This document shows positions 52,257-60,723 of a stretch of DNA of 64,000 nt, piece by piece. The stretch is from Lachnospiraceae bacterium NK3A20. GTDB lineage: Bacteria; Bacillota; Clostridia; Lachnospirales; Lachnospiraceae. Numbering within the stretch: the first letter of the stretch is position 1; the number at the start of each line of letters is the position of its first letter. The notes below the pieces were generated by a model. The model made no database searches. It was not told the DNA's origin and saw nothing but the letters and a program-made list of their open reading frames with translations. The position numbers were made by a program, and so were the translations under genes. The DNA lies in contig FNQX01000009.1 of assembly GCA_900107575.1 (NCBI GenBank), positions 62,001 through 126,000 on the forward strand, written 5' to 3'.

Positions 52257-54263
52257 CTACTTGCCGGCGCGCTGCTCATTCTCCATATCCAGTGCCTGTT
52301 TCCTCAGCTCAACGAGCTGGTCACGCAGCCCGGCCGCCGCCTCGAAATTGAGGTCTGCCGCCGCGCGCTTCATCTGTTTCTCCACTTTGGCGATCAGCTT
52401 CTGCAGCTCCGGCAGCGACATGGATTCGGGATCCTTCTCGAACTGCGCCTGCTCTTTCGTCACTTCCTTCGTGATCGAAATGAGGTCGCGCACCGCCTTT
52501 TTGATCGTCTGCGGCGTGATGTGGTGCTCCTTGTTGTACGCTTCCTGAATTCCGCGCCTTCGCTCCGTCTCGTCGATGGCCTTTCTCATGGAATCGGTGA
52601 TGTTGTCGGCGTACATGATGACGTGGCCGTCCGCATTTCTCGCAGCCCTGCCGATCGTCTGGATGAGGGAGGTCTCGGAACGCAGGAACCCTTCCTTGTC
52701 GGCGTCCAGGATCGCGACCAGCGTGATCTCCGGGATGTCCAGACCCTCACGCAGAAGGTTGATGCCGACGAGGACGTCGAACACATCCAGTCTCATGTCG
52801 CGGATGATCTGTGACCGCTCCAGCGTGTCGATGTCGGAATGCAGATATTTCACACGGATTCCCGCCTCGGCGAGGTAGTCGGTGAGGTCCTCCGCCATCT
52901 TCTTCGTGAGCGTGGTGATGAGGACCTTGCCCTTCTCCTTCGTCTCCTTGCGGATCCGGGAGATGAGATCGTCGATCTGCCCCTCGGTGGGCTTCACCTC
53001 AATCTTCGGATCCAGAAGGCCGGTCGGGCGGATGACCTGCTCCGTACGGAGCAGCTCGTGCTCTGCCTCATAGGGGCCGGGCGTTGCGGAGCAGAACAGC
53101 ATCTGGTCGATCTTCCGCTCGAATTCCTCGAACATGAGCGGCCGGTTGTCCAGCGCGGAGGGCAGGCGGAAGCCGTAGTTGACCAGGGTCTGTTTCCTGT
53201 TCCTGTCGCCGTGGAACATGGCACCGACCTGCGGGATCGTGATGTGGGACTCATCGACGATAATGAGATAGTCGCTGGGGAAGAAGTCCATGAGCGTCAG
53301 CGGCTCGGCTCCCGGCGGCTGGAAATTCAGCTGCCTCGAGTAGTTCTCAATGCCGGAGCAGAAACCCGTCTCCCGCATCATCTCGATGTCGAAATTGGTA
53401 CGCTCCGCAATGCGCTGCGCCTCAATGAGCTTGTCCTCGCCCTTGAAATACCGCACCCTCTCTTCGAGCTCTTTCTCGATGTTGTCGCAGGCCCGGTTGA
53501 TCTTCTCCTGCGGCACGACATAGTGGGAGGCAGGGTAGATCATGACGTGGGTCAGCTCTGCGTGGACGCGGCCGTCCAGGATGCCGATCTCGCAGATCCG
53601 GTCGATCTCGTCGCCGAAGAATTCCACGCGAATCAGATACTCTGCGCCCTGTGCGGGATAGATGTCCACGGTGTCGCCGTGCACGCGGAAGTTGCAGCGC
53701 TCCATCGCCTGGTCGTTCCTCTTGTACTGGATCGCGATGAGCTCGCGCAGGAGGTCGTCCCTGTCGATTTCCATACCTGGCCGCAGGGAGATGGACATCC
53801 CCCGGAATTCGTCGGGCGAGCCCAGGCCGTAAATACAGGAGACCGAAGCGACGACGATGACGTCTCTGCGCTCCGAGAGCGATGCCGTCGCGGAGAGCCG
53901 GAGCTTGTCGATCTCATCGTTGATCGCGGAGTCCTTCGCGATATAGGTATCGGTCGAGGGCACATAAGCCTCCGGCTGATAGTAATCGTAATAGGAGACA
54001 AAATATTCGACGGCGTTCTCCGGGAAGAACTCTTTCATCTCGCCGTAGAGCTGGCCCGCCAGCGTCTTGTTGTGGGAGATGATGAGCGTCGGCTTGTTCA
54101 GCGCCTGGATCACGTTCGCCATCGTGAAGGTCTTGCCGGAGCCCGTAACGCCCAGGAGCGTCTCGAACTGGTTACCTTCCCGGAACCCGTCGACCAGCTC
54201 TTTGATCGCGTGCGGCTGGTCGCCCGTCGGCTGATATTCCGAATGTAATACAAAATGGTCCAT
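52257..54263 (-). CDS. uvrB: Excinuclease ABC subunit B
   Basis: Helicase-like subunit that verifies damage and recruits UvrC. 668 residues: Walker [15 protein letters not shown], beta-hairpin region [61 protein letters not shown] and a C-terminal UVR domain (about 625-660) for UvrC/UvrA contact. The leader and ribosome site lie in a truncated copy of the palindromic element. Confidence 0.97.
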   Translation of the reverse strand: MDHFVLHSEYQPTGDQPHAIKELVDGFREGNQFETLLGVTGSGKTFTMANVIQALNKPTLIISHNKTLAGQLYGEMKEFFPENAVEYFVSYYDYYQPEAYVPSTDTYIAKDSAINDEIDKLRLSATASLSERRDVIVVASVSCIYGLGSPDEFRGMSISLRPGMEIDRDDLLRELIAIQYKRNDQAMERCNFRVHGDTVDIYPAQGAEYLIRVEFFGDEIDRICEIGILDGRVHAELTHVMIYPASHYVVPQEKINRACDNIEKELEERVRYFKGEDKLIEAQRIAERTNFDIEMMRETGFCSGIENYSRQLNFQPPGAEPLTLMDFFPSDYLIIVDESHITIPQVGAMFHGDRNRKQTLVNYGFRLPSALDNRPLMFEEFERKIDQMLFCSATPGPYEAEHELLRTEQVIRPTGLLDPKIEVKPTEGQIDDLISRIRKETKEKGKVLITTLTKKMAEDLTDYLAEAGIRVKYLHSDIDTLERSQIIRDMRLDVFDVLVGINLLREGLDIPEITLVAILDADKEGFLRSETSLIQTIGRAARNADGHVIMYADNITDSMRKAIDETERRRGIQEAYNKEHHITPQTIKKAVRDLISITKEVTKEQAQFEKDPESMSLPELQKLIAKVEKQMKRAAADLNFEAAAGLRDQLVELRKQALDMENEQRAGK

Positions 54264-54268
54264 AGATT

Positions 54269-54300
54269 TACCCTGTGCCGCGTTCTTGCGGCATCCGCAT
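54269..54300 (-). repeat. Truncated palindromic element, copy C, in the uvrB leader
   Basis: 32 bp on minus, ATGCGGATGCCGC then AAGAACGCGGCACAGGGTA: the last hairpin module of copies A/B with three or four differences. The AGGGTAA end also supplies the Shine-Dalgarno-like sequence for uvrB. Confidence 0.7.
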
Positions 54301-54332
54301 GATACGTACAGATAACTATATACTACATGTCA

Positions 54333-54366
54333 AGAGAAAAAAGACGGTCACGAACAGGTGACCGCC
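54333..54366 (-). terminator. Terminator of the SPFH-protein gene
   Basis: GGCGGTCAC/GTGACCGTC stem followed by TTTTTTCTC on minus, about 40 bases past the stop codon. A TTGACA sequence follows immediately (minus, near 54327-54332) and may be the uvrB -35, though its -10 is weak. Confidence 0.88.
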
Positions 54367-54398
54367 ATAACAATTCCGTATGAGAATGTACCGGGAGC

Positions 54399-55733
54399 TT
54401 ATGCCTCGGGCTTCGCCGTTCCGCAGTTGGAACAGAACTTGCCGGTGTTGCCCTTCTGTCCGCAGTTCGGGCAGTCCCAGGTTGCCGGCGCCGGCTTTGC
54501 CGTGCCGCAATTGGTGCAGAACTTGCCGGTGTTCTTCGTGCCGCAGGTAGGACATGCCCAGGCATTCGCGGGGGATCCTTCCGCCCCTGTCTGCGCACCT
54601 GCCGCGCCTGCAACGGCTCCACCTGCGACAGCTCCGTCTGCAACGGCTGCGCCTGCAAGGGCAGCGCCCGCTGCATTCGCTGCTGCTCCAGGAGAAGAAT
54701 TCTGCGTCGCGTTCTGCGCCTGCTGCTGGCCCTGTGCGAAGAGCTGCGCCGCATTGGTGCCGCCCGCTGCCATGTTGGCCATGTTCATGCCGGCAAAGGC
54801 CATCATCGGTCCCGCGGACTCGTTCTTCGCCGCTTCCTGCATTGCCTGTGCCTGCGCTGCCGTGAGCGTTGCCGCCGCCATGTTCGGATTGGTGAGGACA
54901 GCGTTCGCCTGGAGCTGTTTGATCCTCTCCTCGTCTTCGGGGGAAGCCTTCAGGCTGCTGATGCCGAAGCTAGAGATCGTGATGCCGTACACCTTGCCCC
55001 ACTTGCCGGAAAGCTCGCTATTCAGCGCATCGGCTACGTCATCTGCGTGTGCCGGCACCTGGCTGTAGCGGACGCCCTGTTCGGAGATCGCCGCGAACGC
55101 CGGCTGCAGCGCGGTCAGAAGCTCGGACTTGAGCTGTGAGTCGATGCGGTCCCTTGTGTAGTCCTCGGTGATGTTGCCGCAGACATTCTTGTAGAACAGG
55201 ATCGGATCCTGCAGCTTGTAAGCGTACTCGCCGTGGCAGGCTACCGCGATGTCAATGTCGAGGCCGATGTTCCTGTCGATGACGCGGAACGGAACCGGAT
55301 TCGCCGTGCCGTATTTATTGCCGATGATCTCCTTCGTGTTGAAATAGTAGACCCTCTGGTCCACGCCGGTGTCGCCGCCCATGGTGACACGCTTCTTCCA
55401 TTCATTGAAGGAGTTCTTGATCCCCTGCCAGAGGCCGCCCACGAAAATCGAAGGCTCCGTCTTGTTATCGAATACGAACTCGCCCGGCTCCGCGCAGACC
55501 TCGACGATCGCGCCCTGCTGGACGATGATCATGCACTGTCCGTCGTTGACGGCGAGGATGGATCCGTCCGAGATCACGTTGTCCGTGCCATTGTTGTGCG
55601 CGTTCTTCTGCGCTCTCTTTTTGCCCTTGACCGCAAGCGTGTTCTCATCGAGCGTGTCGCAGTAGAAATACTCACGCCACTGGTCTGCCAGAACGGTGCT
55701 GGCGGCGCTGATGCCAACCTGTAAAAGTCCCAT
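54399..55733 (-). CDS. SPFH-domain protein with two C-terminal zinc ribbons (YdjI-like)
   Basis: 444 residues. Residues about 20-260 match the virion-core-like SPFH group (YdjI): WREYFYCDTLDENTL, then QRVYYFNTKEIIGNKYGT. A helical Ala/Gln/Met-rich segment follows (about 270-380), then two zinc ribbons (CPTCG...CTNCG, about 394-416; CPNCG...CSNCG, about 421-440). In Bacillus, YdjI works with YdjG/YdjH in a membrane-stress complex with PspA/LiaH-type function; no PspA gene is nearby here. No transmembrane helix. The start has GAGGGCAAACTT upstream. Confidence 0.86.
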   Translation of the reverse strand: MGLLQVGISAASTVLADQWREYFYCDTLDENTLAVKGKKRAQKNAHNNGTDNVISDGSILAVNDGQCMIIVQQGAIVEVCAEPGEFVFDNKTEPSIFVGGLWQGIKNSFNEWKKRVTMGGDTGVDQRVYYFNTKEIIGNKYGTANPVPFRVIDRNIGLDIDIAVACHGEYAYKLQDPILFYKNVCGNITEDYTRDRIDSQLKSELLTALQPAFAAISEQGVRYSQVPAHADDVADALNSELSGKWGKVYGITISSFGISSLKASPEDEERIKQLQANAVLTNPNMAAATLTAAQAQAMQEAAKNESAGPMMAFAGMNMANMAAGGTNAAQLFAQGQQQAQNATQNSSPGAAANAAGAALAGAAVADGAVAGGAVAGAAGAQTGAEGSPANAWACPTCGTKNTGKFCTNCGTAKPAPATWDCPNCGQKGNTGKFCSNCGTAKPEA

Positions 55734-55824
55734 AAGTTTGCCCTCTTATTATGATAGCGCGGCAGTTCCCCGGCCCGCCGCAGGCCGCAATGCTATGCTA
55801 TTCTGATCAGTGCGCCGCACTGTA

Positions 55825-56640
55825 TCATTTCTCCATGCTCACCCTGTTCTGCAAGATCTCCAGCTTGTTGTACGGAATCTCGATGCCCTCTTTGTTAAAG
55901 CGCTTCATGATCTCCAGAAGGCATTCGGAGCAGGTCTGCATATTGTCCTGGAAATACTGGGTCGTGACCACCGCGCGCAGCGTCACGCCCGACTCTCCCG
56001 CCTCCCGGCACAGGACGACGGGCTTCTCCTCGCCGTAATATTTCGGGTGGTGGTAGATGACGTCCGCCATGATCTCCATGGCCCTGTCCAGATCCGCCTC
56101 ATAGGCGACCGAGATTGTGATCGGGTAAGCGCTGCCGCCCACACCCTTTGTGTAGTTGACGATGCGGGAGCTCGCGACGGTCGAGTTCGGAATAAAAATG
56201 TGCTCGTTGAGGTACGTGACAATCTCCACATGCCGCAGCGTGAAATCCTCGACAAAGCCCGGGTCCGCGTCACCGATCCGGACGCGGTCGCCGATTCGGA
56301 ACGGGCGCGATCTGCCGGCCGACATGGAGATCCCCGCGAACACATTGCCGAAGGTCTCCTGCGCGGCAAGGCCGAGGACAATGGAGACGACAGACGCCGA
56401 GGTCAGCACCGTCTCCCATGTCTTCGTGAACGCCTTGCTGTTGCCCATTGCAATGAAAACAGCAGCCGCCCAGATCACCGCAGTGATGAGGGAGCGCAGG
56501 ACCACCAGGCCGAGGTTCCCCCGTATCCTGTCCTTGCGCATCGCCTTGTTCACGACCTTCGCAGCCAGCCATGCGACGAGGAATGGCAGGACATATTTCG
56601 CGAGGAAGATCCCTATTGTCAGTAACAGCTTAATTGCCAC
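55825..56640 (-). CDS. mscS: Small-conductance mechanosensitive channel (MscS family)
   Basis: 271 residues: three N-terminal transmembrane helices (about 8-28, 45-65, 80-105), pore helix with AAQETFGNVFAGI, then the beta domain RPFRIGDRVRIGD and the C-terminal alpha/beta domain. Releases solutes on hypo-osmotic shock. The start is GTG at 56640. The pore helix keeps the Ala/Gly packing pattern. It follows the ABC permease unit after a terminator. Confidence 0.92.
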   Translation of the reverse strand: MAIKLLLTIGIFLAKYVLPFLVAWLAAKVVNKAMRKDRIRGNLGLVVLRSLITAVIWAAAVFIAMGNSKAFTKTWETVLTSASVVSIVLGLAAQETFGNVFAGISMSAGRSRPFRIGDRVRIGDADPGFVEDFTLRHVEIVTYLNEHIFIPNSTVASSRIVNYTKGVGGSAYPITISVAYEADLDRAMEIMADVIYHHPKYYGEEKPVVLCREAGESGVTLRAVVTTQYFQDNMQTCSECLLEIMKRFNKEGIEIPYNKLEILQNRVSMEK

Positions 56641-56689
56641 GATATTCCGCTCTCTATCAAACGTTGCACAGCAAATTCATTCTAACACA

Positions 56690-56733
56690 GAAGAAAAGCT
56701 GCCGCATCAGCGAAATGCATCGCCTGCGGCAGC
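56690..56733 (-). terminator. Terminator of the sugar ABC operon
   Basis: GCTGCCGCAGGCGA/TCGCTGATGCGGCAGC stem followed by TTTTCTTCTG on minus, about 45 bases past the second permease stop. Confidence 0.85.
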
Positions 56734-56779
56734 CTGGATAGCCCAAATAGTAGTGAATTGCTTCTTCTGATTCCTTCCT

Positions 56780-57643
56780 TTACTCCTTCACACCGCCGAG
56801 GGTGACGCCGCCCACGATGTTCTTACTCAGGATCAGGTACACGATGATGACCGGGAAAATCGAGAAGGCGATCGTCATGTAGACAATGCCCATGTCGAAT
56901 TTCAAAAAGTCCGCGCCGCGCAGCTCTGCGATGAGTACCGGCAGTGTCTTCTTCTCCTCATCTTTCAGCACCAGGGCAGGAGTGAAGTAATTGTTCCAGT
57001 TCGCAACGAAAGTGAAGATCGCCTGTACCGCGACCGCCGGTTTCATGAGCGGCAGTACGATGCGATTGAAAATGAGATACTCCCCGGCACCGTCAATCCT
57101 CGCCGCCTCCACGAGGGACAGGGAGAGGACAGAGTCCATGTACTGTTTCATGTAGAAAAAGGTCGCCGGTGCCGCAATCGCAGGAACGATGAGGGGCACG
57201 AAATTGTTCATCAGCTTCATCTTCGTGATCAGTTGAATGAAGCCGAGCGCGGTGACCTGCGTCGGGATCATCATGACCGCCAGGATGAAGGTGTAGGCGA
57301 ACTTCCTCAGTTTGAAGTTGTACGCGTGGATCGCGTAGGCCGTCATCGTGGAGAAATAAGTGCACAGGATCGCCGACAGTCCCGCGACGATCAGGGAGTT
57401 CACCATGCCCTTCACAATGGGCTGCGTGCTGTGGAGCATGCCGTCGAAATTGTCCCCGAAGTGCGAGCTTGGGATCGGCGTGAAGCCTTTCGTCAGCTCC
57501 TGGTGTGATCTCGTCGCGTTGATGAACAGGATGTAGAACCACACAAGGCACAGGAACGCGAGAAGGATCAGCACGATATAGGCGATGATGCGACGCACGC
57601 GGACGCTCGAACCGCTTTCCTTTTTTCTGTAATCTTTATCCAT
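56780..57643 (-). CDS. Carbohydrate ABC transporter permease (MalG type)
   Basis: 287 residues, six transmembrane helices, with the EAA loop EAARIDGAGEYLIFNRIVLP contacting the ATPase. The N-terminus is short and basic, as in MalG-type CUT1 permeases. GGGGGTGAGACT precedes the ATG. It follows the MalF-type gene by 15 bases. No ATPase gene is in the operon. Confidence 0.92.
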   Translation of the reverse strand: MDKDYRKKESGSSVRVRRIIAYIVLILLAFLCLVWFYILFINATRSHQELTKGFTPIPSSHFGDNFDGMLHSTQPIVKGMVNSLIVAGLSAILCTYFSTMTAYAIHAYNFKLRKFAYTFILAVMMIPTQVTALGFIQLITKMKLMNNFVPLIVPAIAAPATFFYMKQYMDSVLSLSLVEAARIDGAGEYLIFNRIVLPLMKPAVAVQAIFTFVANWNNYFTPALVLKDEEKKTLPVLIAELRGADFLKFDMGIVYMTIAFSIFPVIIVYLILSKNIVGGVTLGGVKE

Positions 57644-57658
57644 AGTCTCACCCCCGCC

Positions 57659-58573
57659 TTATTTCGATGTGTCGGTACCTGTCATCTTGAAGACGATGAT
57701 GCTCAGGACACCGGTGATGATGAACAGCAGTACAGAGAGGGCGCCGCCCATACCGAAGTTCTTGCTGTACAAGTGTTTATTCAGCCACATGATCATGGTC
57801 AGCGTGCTCCTCGCAGGATCGCCGGTGCCGTTCGTTAAGATCTGCGGCACATCGAACATCTGCAGGCCGCCGATGAGCGATGTGATGAGAACGTAGATGA
57901 GGATCGGGCGAAGGAGCGGCAGCGTGATCTTGAAGAAAATCTGGTTGGACGTTGCGCCGTCCACTTCCGCCGCCTCGAACAGCGACTGATCAATTCCCAT
58001 CATGCCCGCCATCAAAAGAATTGTGGTATTGCCGAACCACATGATGAAGTTCATGAAACCGACGAGCAGCCTCGTCGCGGCGACGCTGGAGAAAAATGAG
58101 AACGGCTCTTTGAGGACACCCATCTGCAGGAGGATCGAGTTCACCGGGCCACTGTCCGAGAACAGTGTGAAGAACAGCATGGCAAAGGCAGACGCCATGA
58201 TGAGGTTCGGCAGATAGATGACCGTCTTGAAGAACTGCTGGCATTTGAGCCGGAGGGACGGATCGGTGAACCACGCTCCCAGAAGAAGCGAGAAGAATAT
58301 CTGCGGGATGAAACCGATGATCCACATGATCAGGGTATTGCCCGCATATTGCCACAGGTCCCCGGAGGAGAGAATCTTGACATAATTCTCCAGTCCGATG
58401 AAATTCGGTCCGATCTGTTTCAGACCACTCCTGTAATTTTCGAAGAAACTGTTCCAGATGGTCGTAAAGAGGGGGATCAGCTGGAAGATCACATAGACCA
58501 GGGTGAAGGGGATCAGGAAAATATATCCCCATTTGTTGTATTCCACAACCTTGCTCCTGCTCTTTTTTTTCAT
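57659..58573 (-). CDS. Carbohydrate ABC transporter permease (MalF type)
   Basis: 304 residues, six transmembrane helices, EAA loop EAAEVDGATSNQIFFKITLP. Partner of the MalG-type permease. The ATG at 58573 follows AGAGGAGTCC; the frame is open 18 codons further upstream into the intercistronic hairpin, which is not translated. Confidence 0.92.
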   Translation of the reverse strand: MKKKSRSKVVEYNKWGYIFLIPFTLVYVIFQLIPLFTTIWNSFFENYRSGLKQIGPNFIGLENYVKILSSGDLWQYAGNTLIMWIIGFIPQIFFSLLLGAWFTDPSLRLKCQQFFKTVIYLPNLIMASAFAMLFFTLFSDSGPVNSILLQMGVLKEPFSFFSSVAATRLLVGFMNFIMWFGNTTILLMAGMMGIDQSLFEAAEVDGATSNQIFFKITLPLLRPILIYVLITSLIGGLQMFDVPQILTNGTGDPARSTLTMIMWLNKHLYSKNFGMGGALSVLLFIITGVLSIIVFKMTGTDTSK

Positions 58574-58598
58574 AATCACGGACTCCTCTGATAGAAGA

Positions 58599-58628
58599 AG
58601 TGCCTGTCCGCCTTCGCGGGCAGGCACT
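58599..58628 (-). terminator. Intercistronic hairpin between binding-protein and permease genes
   Basis: AGTGCCTGCCCGC-GAAG-GCGGACAGGCACT stem with only TCTTCT after it. Such hairpins in sugar ABC operons protect or partly terminate the binding-protein message so that it outnumbers the permeases. Confidence 0.7.
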
Positions 58629-58669
58629 CATCACTGCTGGCTTATAAATGTTCAGCTGCAGTACTGCGG

Positions 58670-60121
58670 TCAGTCTGTCGTTACATCGGGATACTTCTCG
58701 ACGATAGCCTTGTTGAATGCTGCGATTGCGTCATCATAGCTTGCGTAGTTGCCATCGAAATAGCCCTTTAAGGCATTCTGGAACTCCTCGTTGCAGCCCT
58801 GATCGTAATCGGAGATGTTGGACATATCGACCTTCTCCGCGCCTTCCTCGAGGAGACCGTAAGGGTTCTGTCCGCCCAGTACGGGAAGTCCGAAGGAATC
58901 ATCGGTTGCAAGAGAGGTCAGGAGGGACTTGCTGTTGACGCAGTCATAATCCTTCTCAACGATTTCCTTGAGTACGTCCTGATCCGTTGTCATGGTCAGG
59001 ATGATGTCCTTGACAAGAGACGGGTTGTCTGTGCCAGCTGCTGCCGCGATCCATGTGCCGCCCCAGTAGAAGCTCTGCGGTCCTACACAGAAGCCCCAGC
59101 CGCCTTCATTGGCAATGGAACCTTCCTGATCCGGAGCCATAGAGAAGTTGATCAGCCATGCGGGTCCGAAGTAGCAGAATACCTTGCCGTCCGGATAGAA
59201 GCCCTTGTTCCAGTCATCAGACCAGAGGTCGTAGGTGTTAGTCTCGCCGGCATCTACCAGCTCCTTGGAGTCGTCTACCCACTTCTTGATGTTGTCATCT
59301 ACGACAACCTTGCCATCCTTCACCCAGGGTGTCGTTACATTGTTGGAATATACACGGTAGGTATCGTTAACAGACGATGTGATGGTGTAGCCTGCATCCT
59401 TGAGCTTGGCTGCCGTGGCATTGAAGGTATCCCAGTCCTTCACCGCTTCCTGTACGGTCTCGGGATCATCGGAGCCTAAGACTTCCTTCGCCGCTGCCCT
59501 GTTGTAGATAAGACCTGCGGAGCAAGCCTGCCAGGATGCACCTTTAAGGCTCCCGTTGGAGTCAGTCACGATATCCTTCGTGTACTGGAACTGATCTGCG
59601 AGGTCGGTGTCAGGGTTGATGCCGATGTCGGTCAGAGGCAGAGTGACGTCGCTGTTGACATACTTCAGTGCGTAGTCAGCTTCCATCAGGAAGATATCAA
59701 CCTTGTCGTCCGCGGATGCGTCGAGATTCTCGGGCAGAACCGTGTCGAGGTTGTTCTGATATGCGTTGTCATCCGAAGGAGTGATGATCCAGTTGACGGT
59801 AACGTCGCCGATCTTGCCGGTCGTGTCGTCTACCTTCTCATATCCCGGATAGTGGTCTGTGATACGGCTCTGGAACTCGGTGTTCCAGCACTCGATATTG
59901 AGGACCTTGCCCTCATCTGCCGCTGCGGTGTCCTCTACGGCTGCCGTGGTCTCTGCCGCCGCTGCCTCTGTGGTCGCTGCTGCTTCGGTTACCGCGTCCG
60001 TTGCTGCGTCTGCTGCCGCTGTGGTCGCCGCTGCCGGCTCCTCGTTGGAGCTGCCGCAGCCTGCGAGCATTGCAGCTGTCATCGTCGATGCGAGCAACAT
60101 ACTAAGAACCTTTTTCTTCAT
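58670..60121 (-). CDS. Extracellular sugar-binding lipoprotein of an ABC importer
   Basis: 483 residues. Signal peptide with lipobox LAGC (Cys near residue 22), then a long Ala/Thr/Glu linker (about 30-70), a hallmark of Lachnospiraceae lipoproteins, and a family 1 solute-binding domain. The ATG at 60121 is preceded by GGAGGGAAAA. The ligand cannot be read from sequence; many aromatic residues (WQACSAG, YFGPAW, FYWGGTW) suit sugar stacking. First gene of the three-gene operon under a promoter with a LacI-like operator. Confidence 0.92.
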   Translation of the reverse strand: MKKKVLSMLLASTMTAAMLAGCGSSNEEPAAATTAAADAATDAVTEAAATTEAAAAETTAAVEDTAAADEGKVLNIECWNTEFQSRITDHYPGYEKVDDTTGKIGDVTVNWIITPSDDNAYQNNLDTVLPENLDASADDKVDIFLMEADYALKYVNSDVTLPLTDIGINPDTDLADQFQYTKDIVTDSNGSLKGASWQACSAGLIYNRAAAKEVLGSDDPETVQEAVKDWDTFNATAAKLKDAGYTITSSVNDTYRVYSNNVTTPWVKDGKVVVDDNIKKWVDDSKELVDAGETNTYDLWSDDWNKGFYPDGKVFCYFGPAWLINFSMAPDQEGSIANEGGWGFCVGPQSFYWGGTWIAAAAGTDNPSLVKDIILTMTTDQDVLKEIVEKDYDCVNSKSLLTSLATDDSFGLPVLGGQNPYGLLEEGAEKVDMSNISDYDQGCNEEFQNALKGYFDGNYASYDDAIAAFNKAIVEKYPDVTTD

Positions 60122-60166
60122 AACTTTTCCCTCCATTGAGATTCGTTTCGGAACCCTGTTGTTCCT

Positions 60167-60214
60167 TAAACGTTTTCGTAATTAATTTATAGATCATATT
60201 CGATAAGAAATCAA
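60167..60214 (-). promoter_or_regulatory. Promoter and LacI-family-like operator of the sugar ABC operon
   Basis: On minus: TTGATT (60209-60214), 17-base spacer, TATAAA (60186-60191), then CGAAAACGTTTA (60167-60178) at the expected start of transcription. The AAACGTTT core with central CG is typical of LacI/CcpA-type sites; it matches cre only partly. Confidence 0.65.
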
Positions 60215-60444
60215 CACTTATTTAGAATTTATCGGGTAAAGTTTACTAGTTTGTAGGGTATATCCAAAGATGCTCTTGAATTTTTGTGCACATTTTCTGA
60301 TATTTTTCTGATCCCAAGCGTAAATATCAGGCGAAATCAGCAATCGTTTTCGCACACAGCTGTCGTGCGGCGCCCGAACCCACGAAAATACAACCCCACC
60401 CATCCATCCCGCAGTTTTCCATAAATACGCAGACTCTCCTGACA

Positions 60445-60484
60445 GAACAACACCCCCTTGGCAGCTGCCGCAGGGGTGTTGTTC
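60445..60484 (-). terminator. Strong hairpin distal to the ctp gene
   Basis: GAACAACACCCC/GGGGTGTTGTTC, a perfect 12-bp stem with a palindromic GGCAGCTGCC loop, but no U-run. It may end transcripts from ctp after the structured segment. Confidence 0.5.
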
Positions 60485-60516
60485 TCAGATTCACGTTACG
60501 TAAACGTATTAAATTG

Positions 60517-60715
60517 GTATCTATTCAGCACAGCGAAATTTATAAACAGATAGACATGTTCACACGTCTGTCTGCGATAGAAATTGAGCTTGTGTCCATA
60601 CCCCTTCGGGGTACAGCGCGTAGCGCGTCGGAAGGACCTCAATCGAAAAAAGCCTTTGACTTTCAAATCGAAGATTTTCGAGATAGGTCCTGAATAGATA
60701 CTTAATCGCAGGCAG
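60517..60715. other. Large structured intergenic segment (possible RNA or palindromic element)
   Basis: Perfect 12-bp outer arms GTATCTATTCAG (60517-60528) and CTGAATAGATAC (60690-60701) enclose TACCCC-TTC-GGGGTA, GCGC-GTA-GCGC, GGACCT/AGGTCC and TCGAAAA/TTTTCGA. A further pairing, CTGTCTGCGAT (60568-60578) with ATCGCAGGCAG (60705-60715), would cross the outer stem. Confidence 0.55.
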
Positions 60716-60723
60716 GGGAGCAT

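Larger units (their letters stand above)
60122..60723. other. 602-base intergenic region
   Basis: Holds the binding-protein promoter and operator (60167-60214), an AT-rich stretch (60215-60440) in which nothing is recognised, a 12-bp stem hairpin (60445-60484) and a large structured segment (60517-60715). Short frames have no ribosome site or family match. Confidence 0.7.

Noticed and set aside
60496-60723. 75-codon minus-strand frame after the Ctp gene
   Set aside because: It coincides with the structured segment, has no ribosome site or family features and starts right at the Ctp stop codon.
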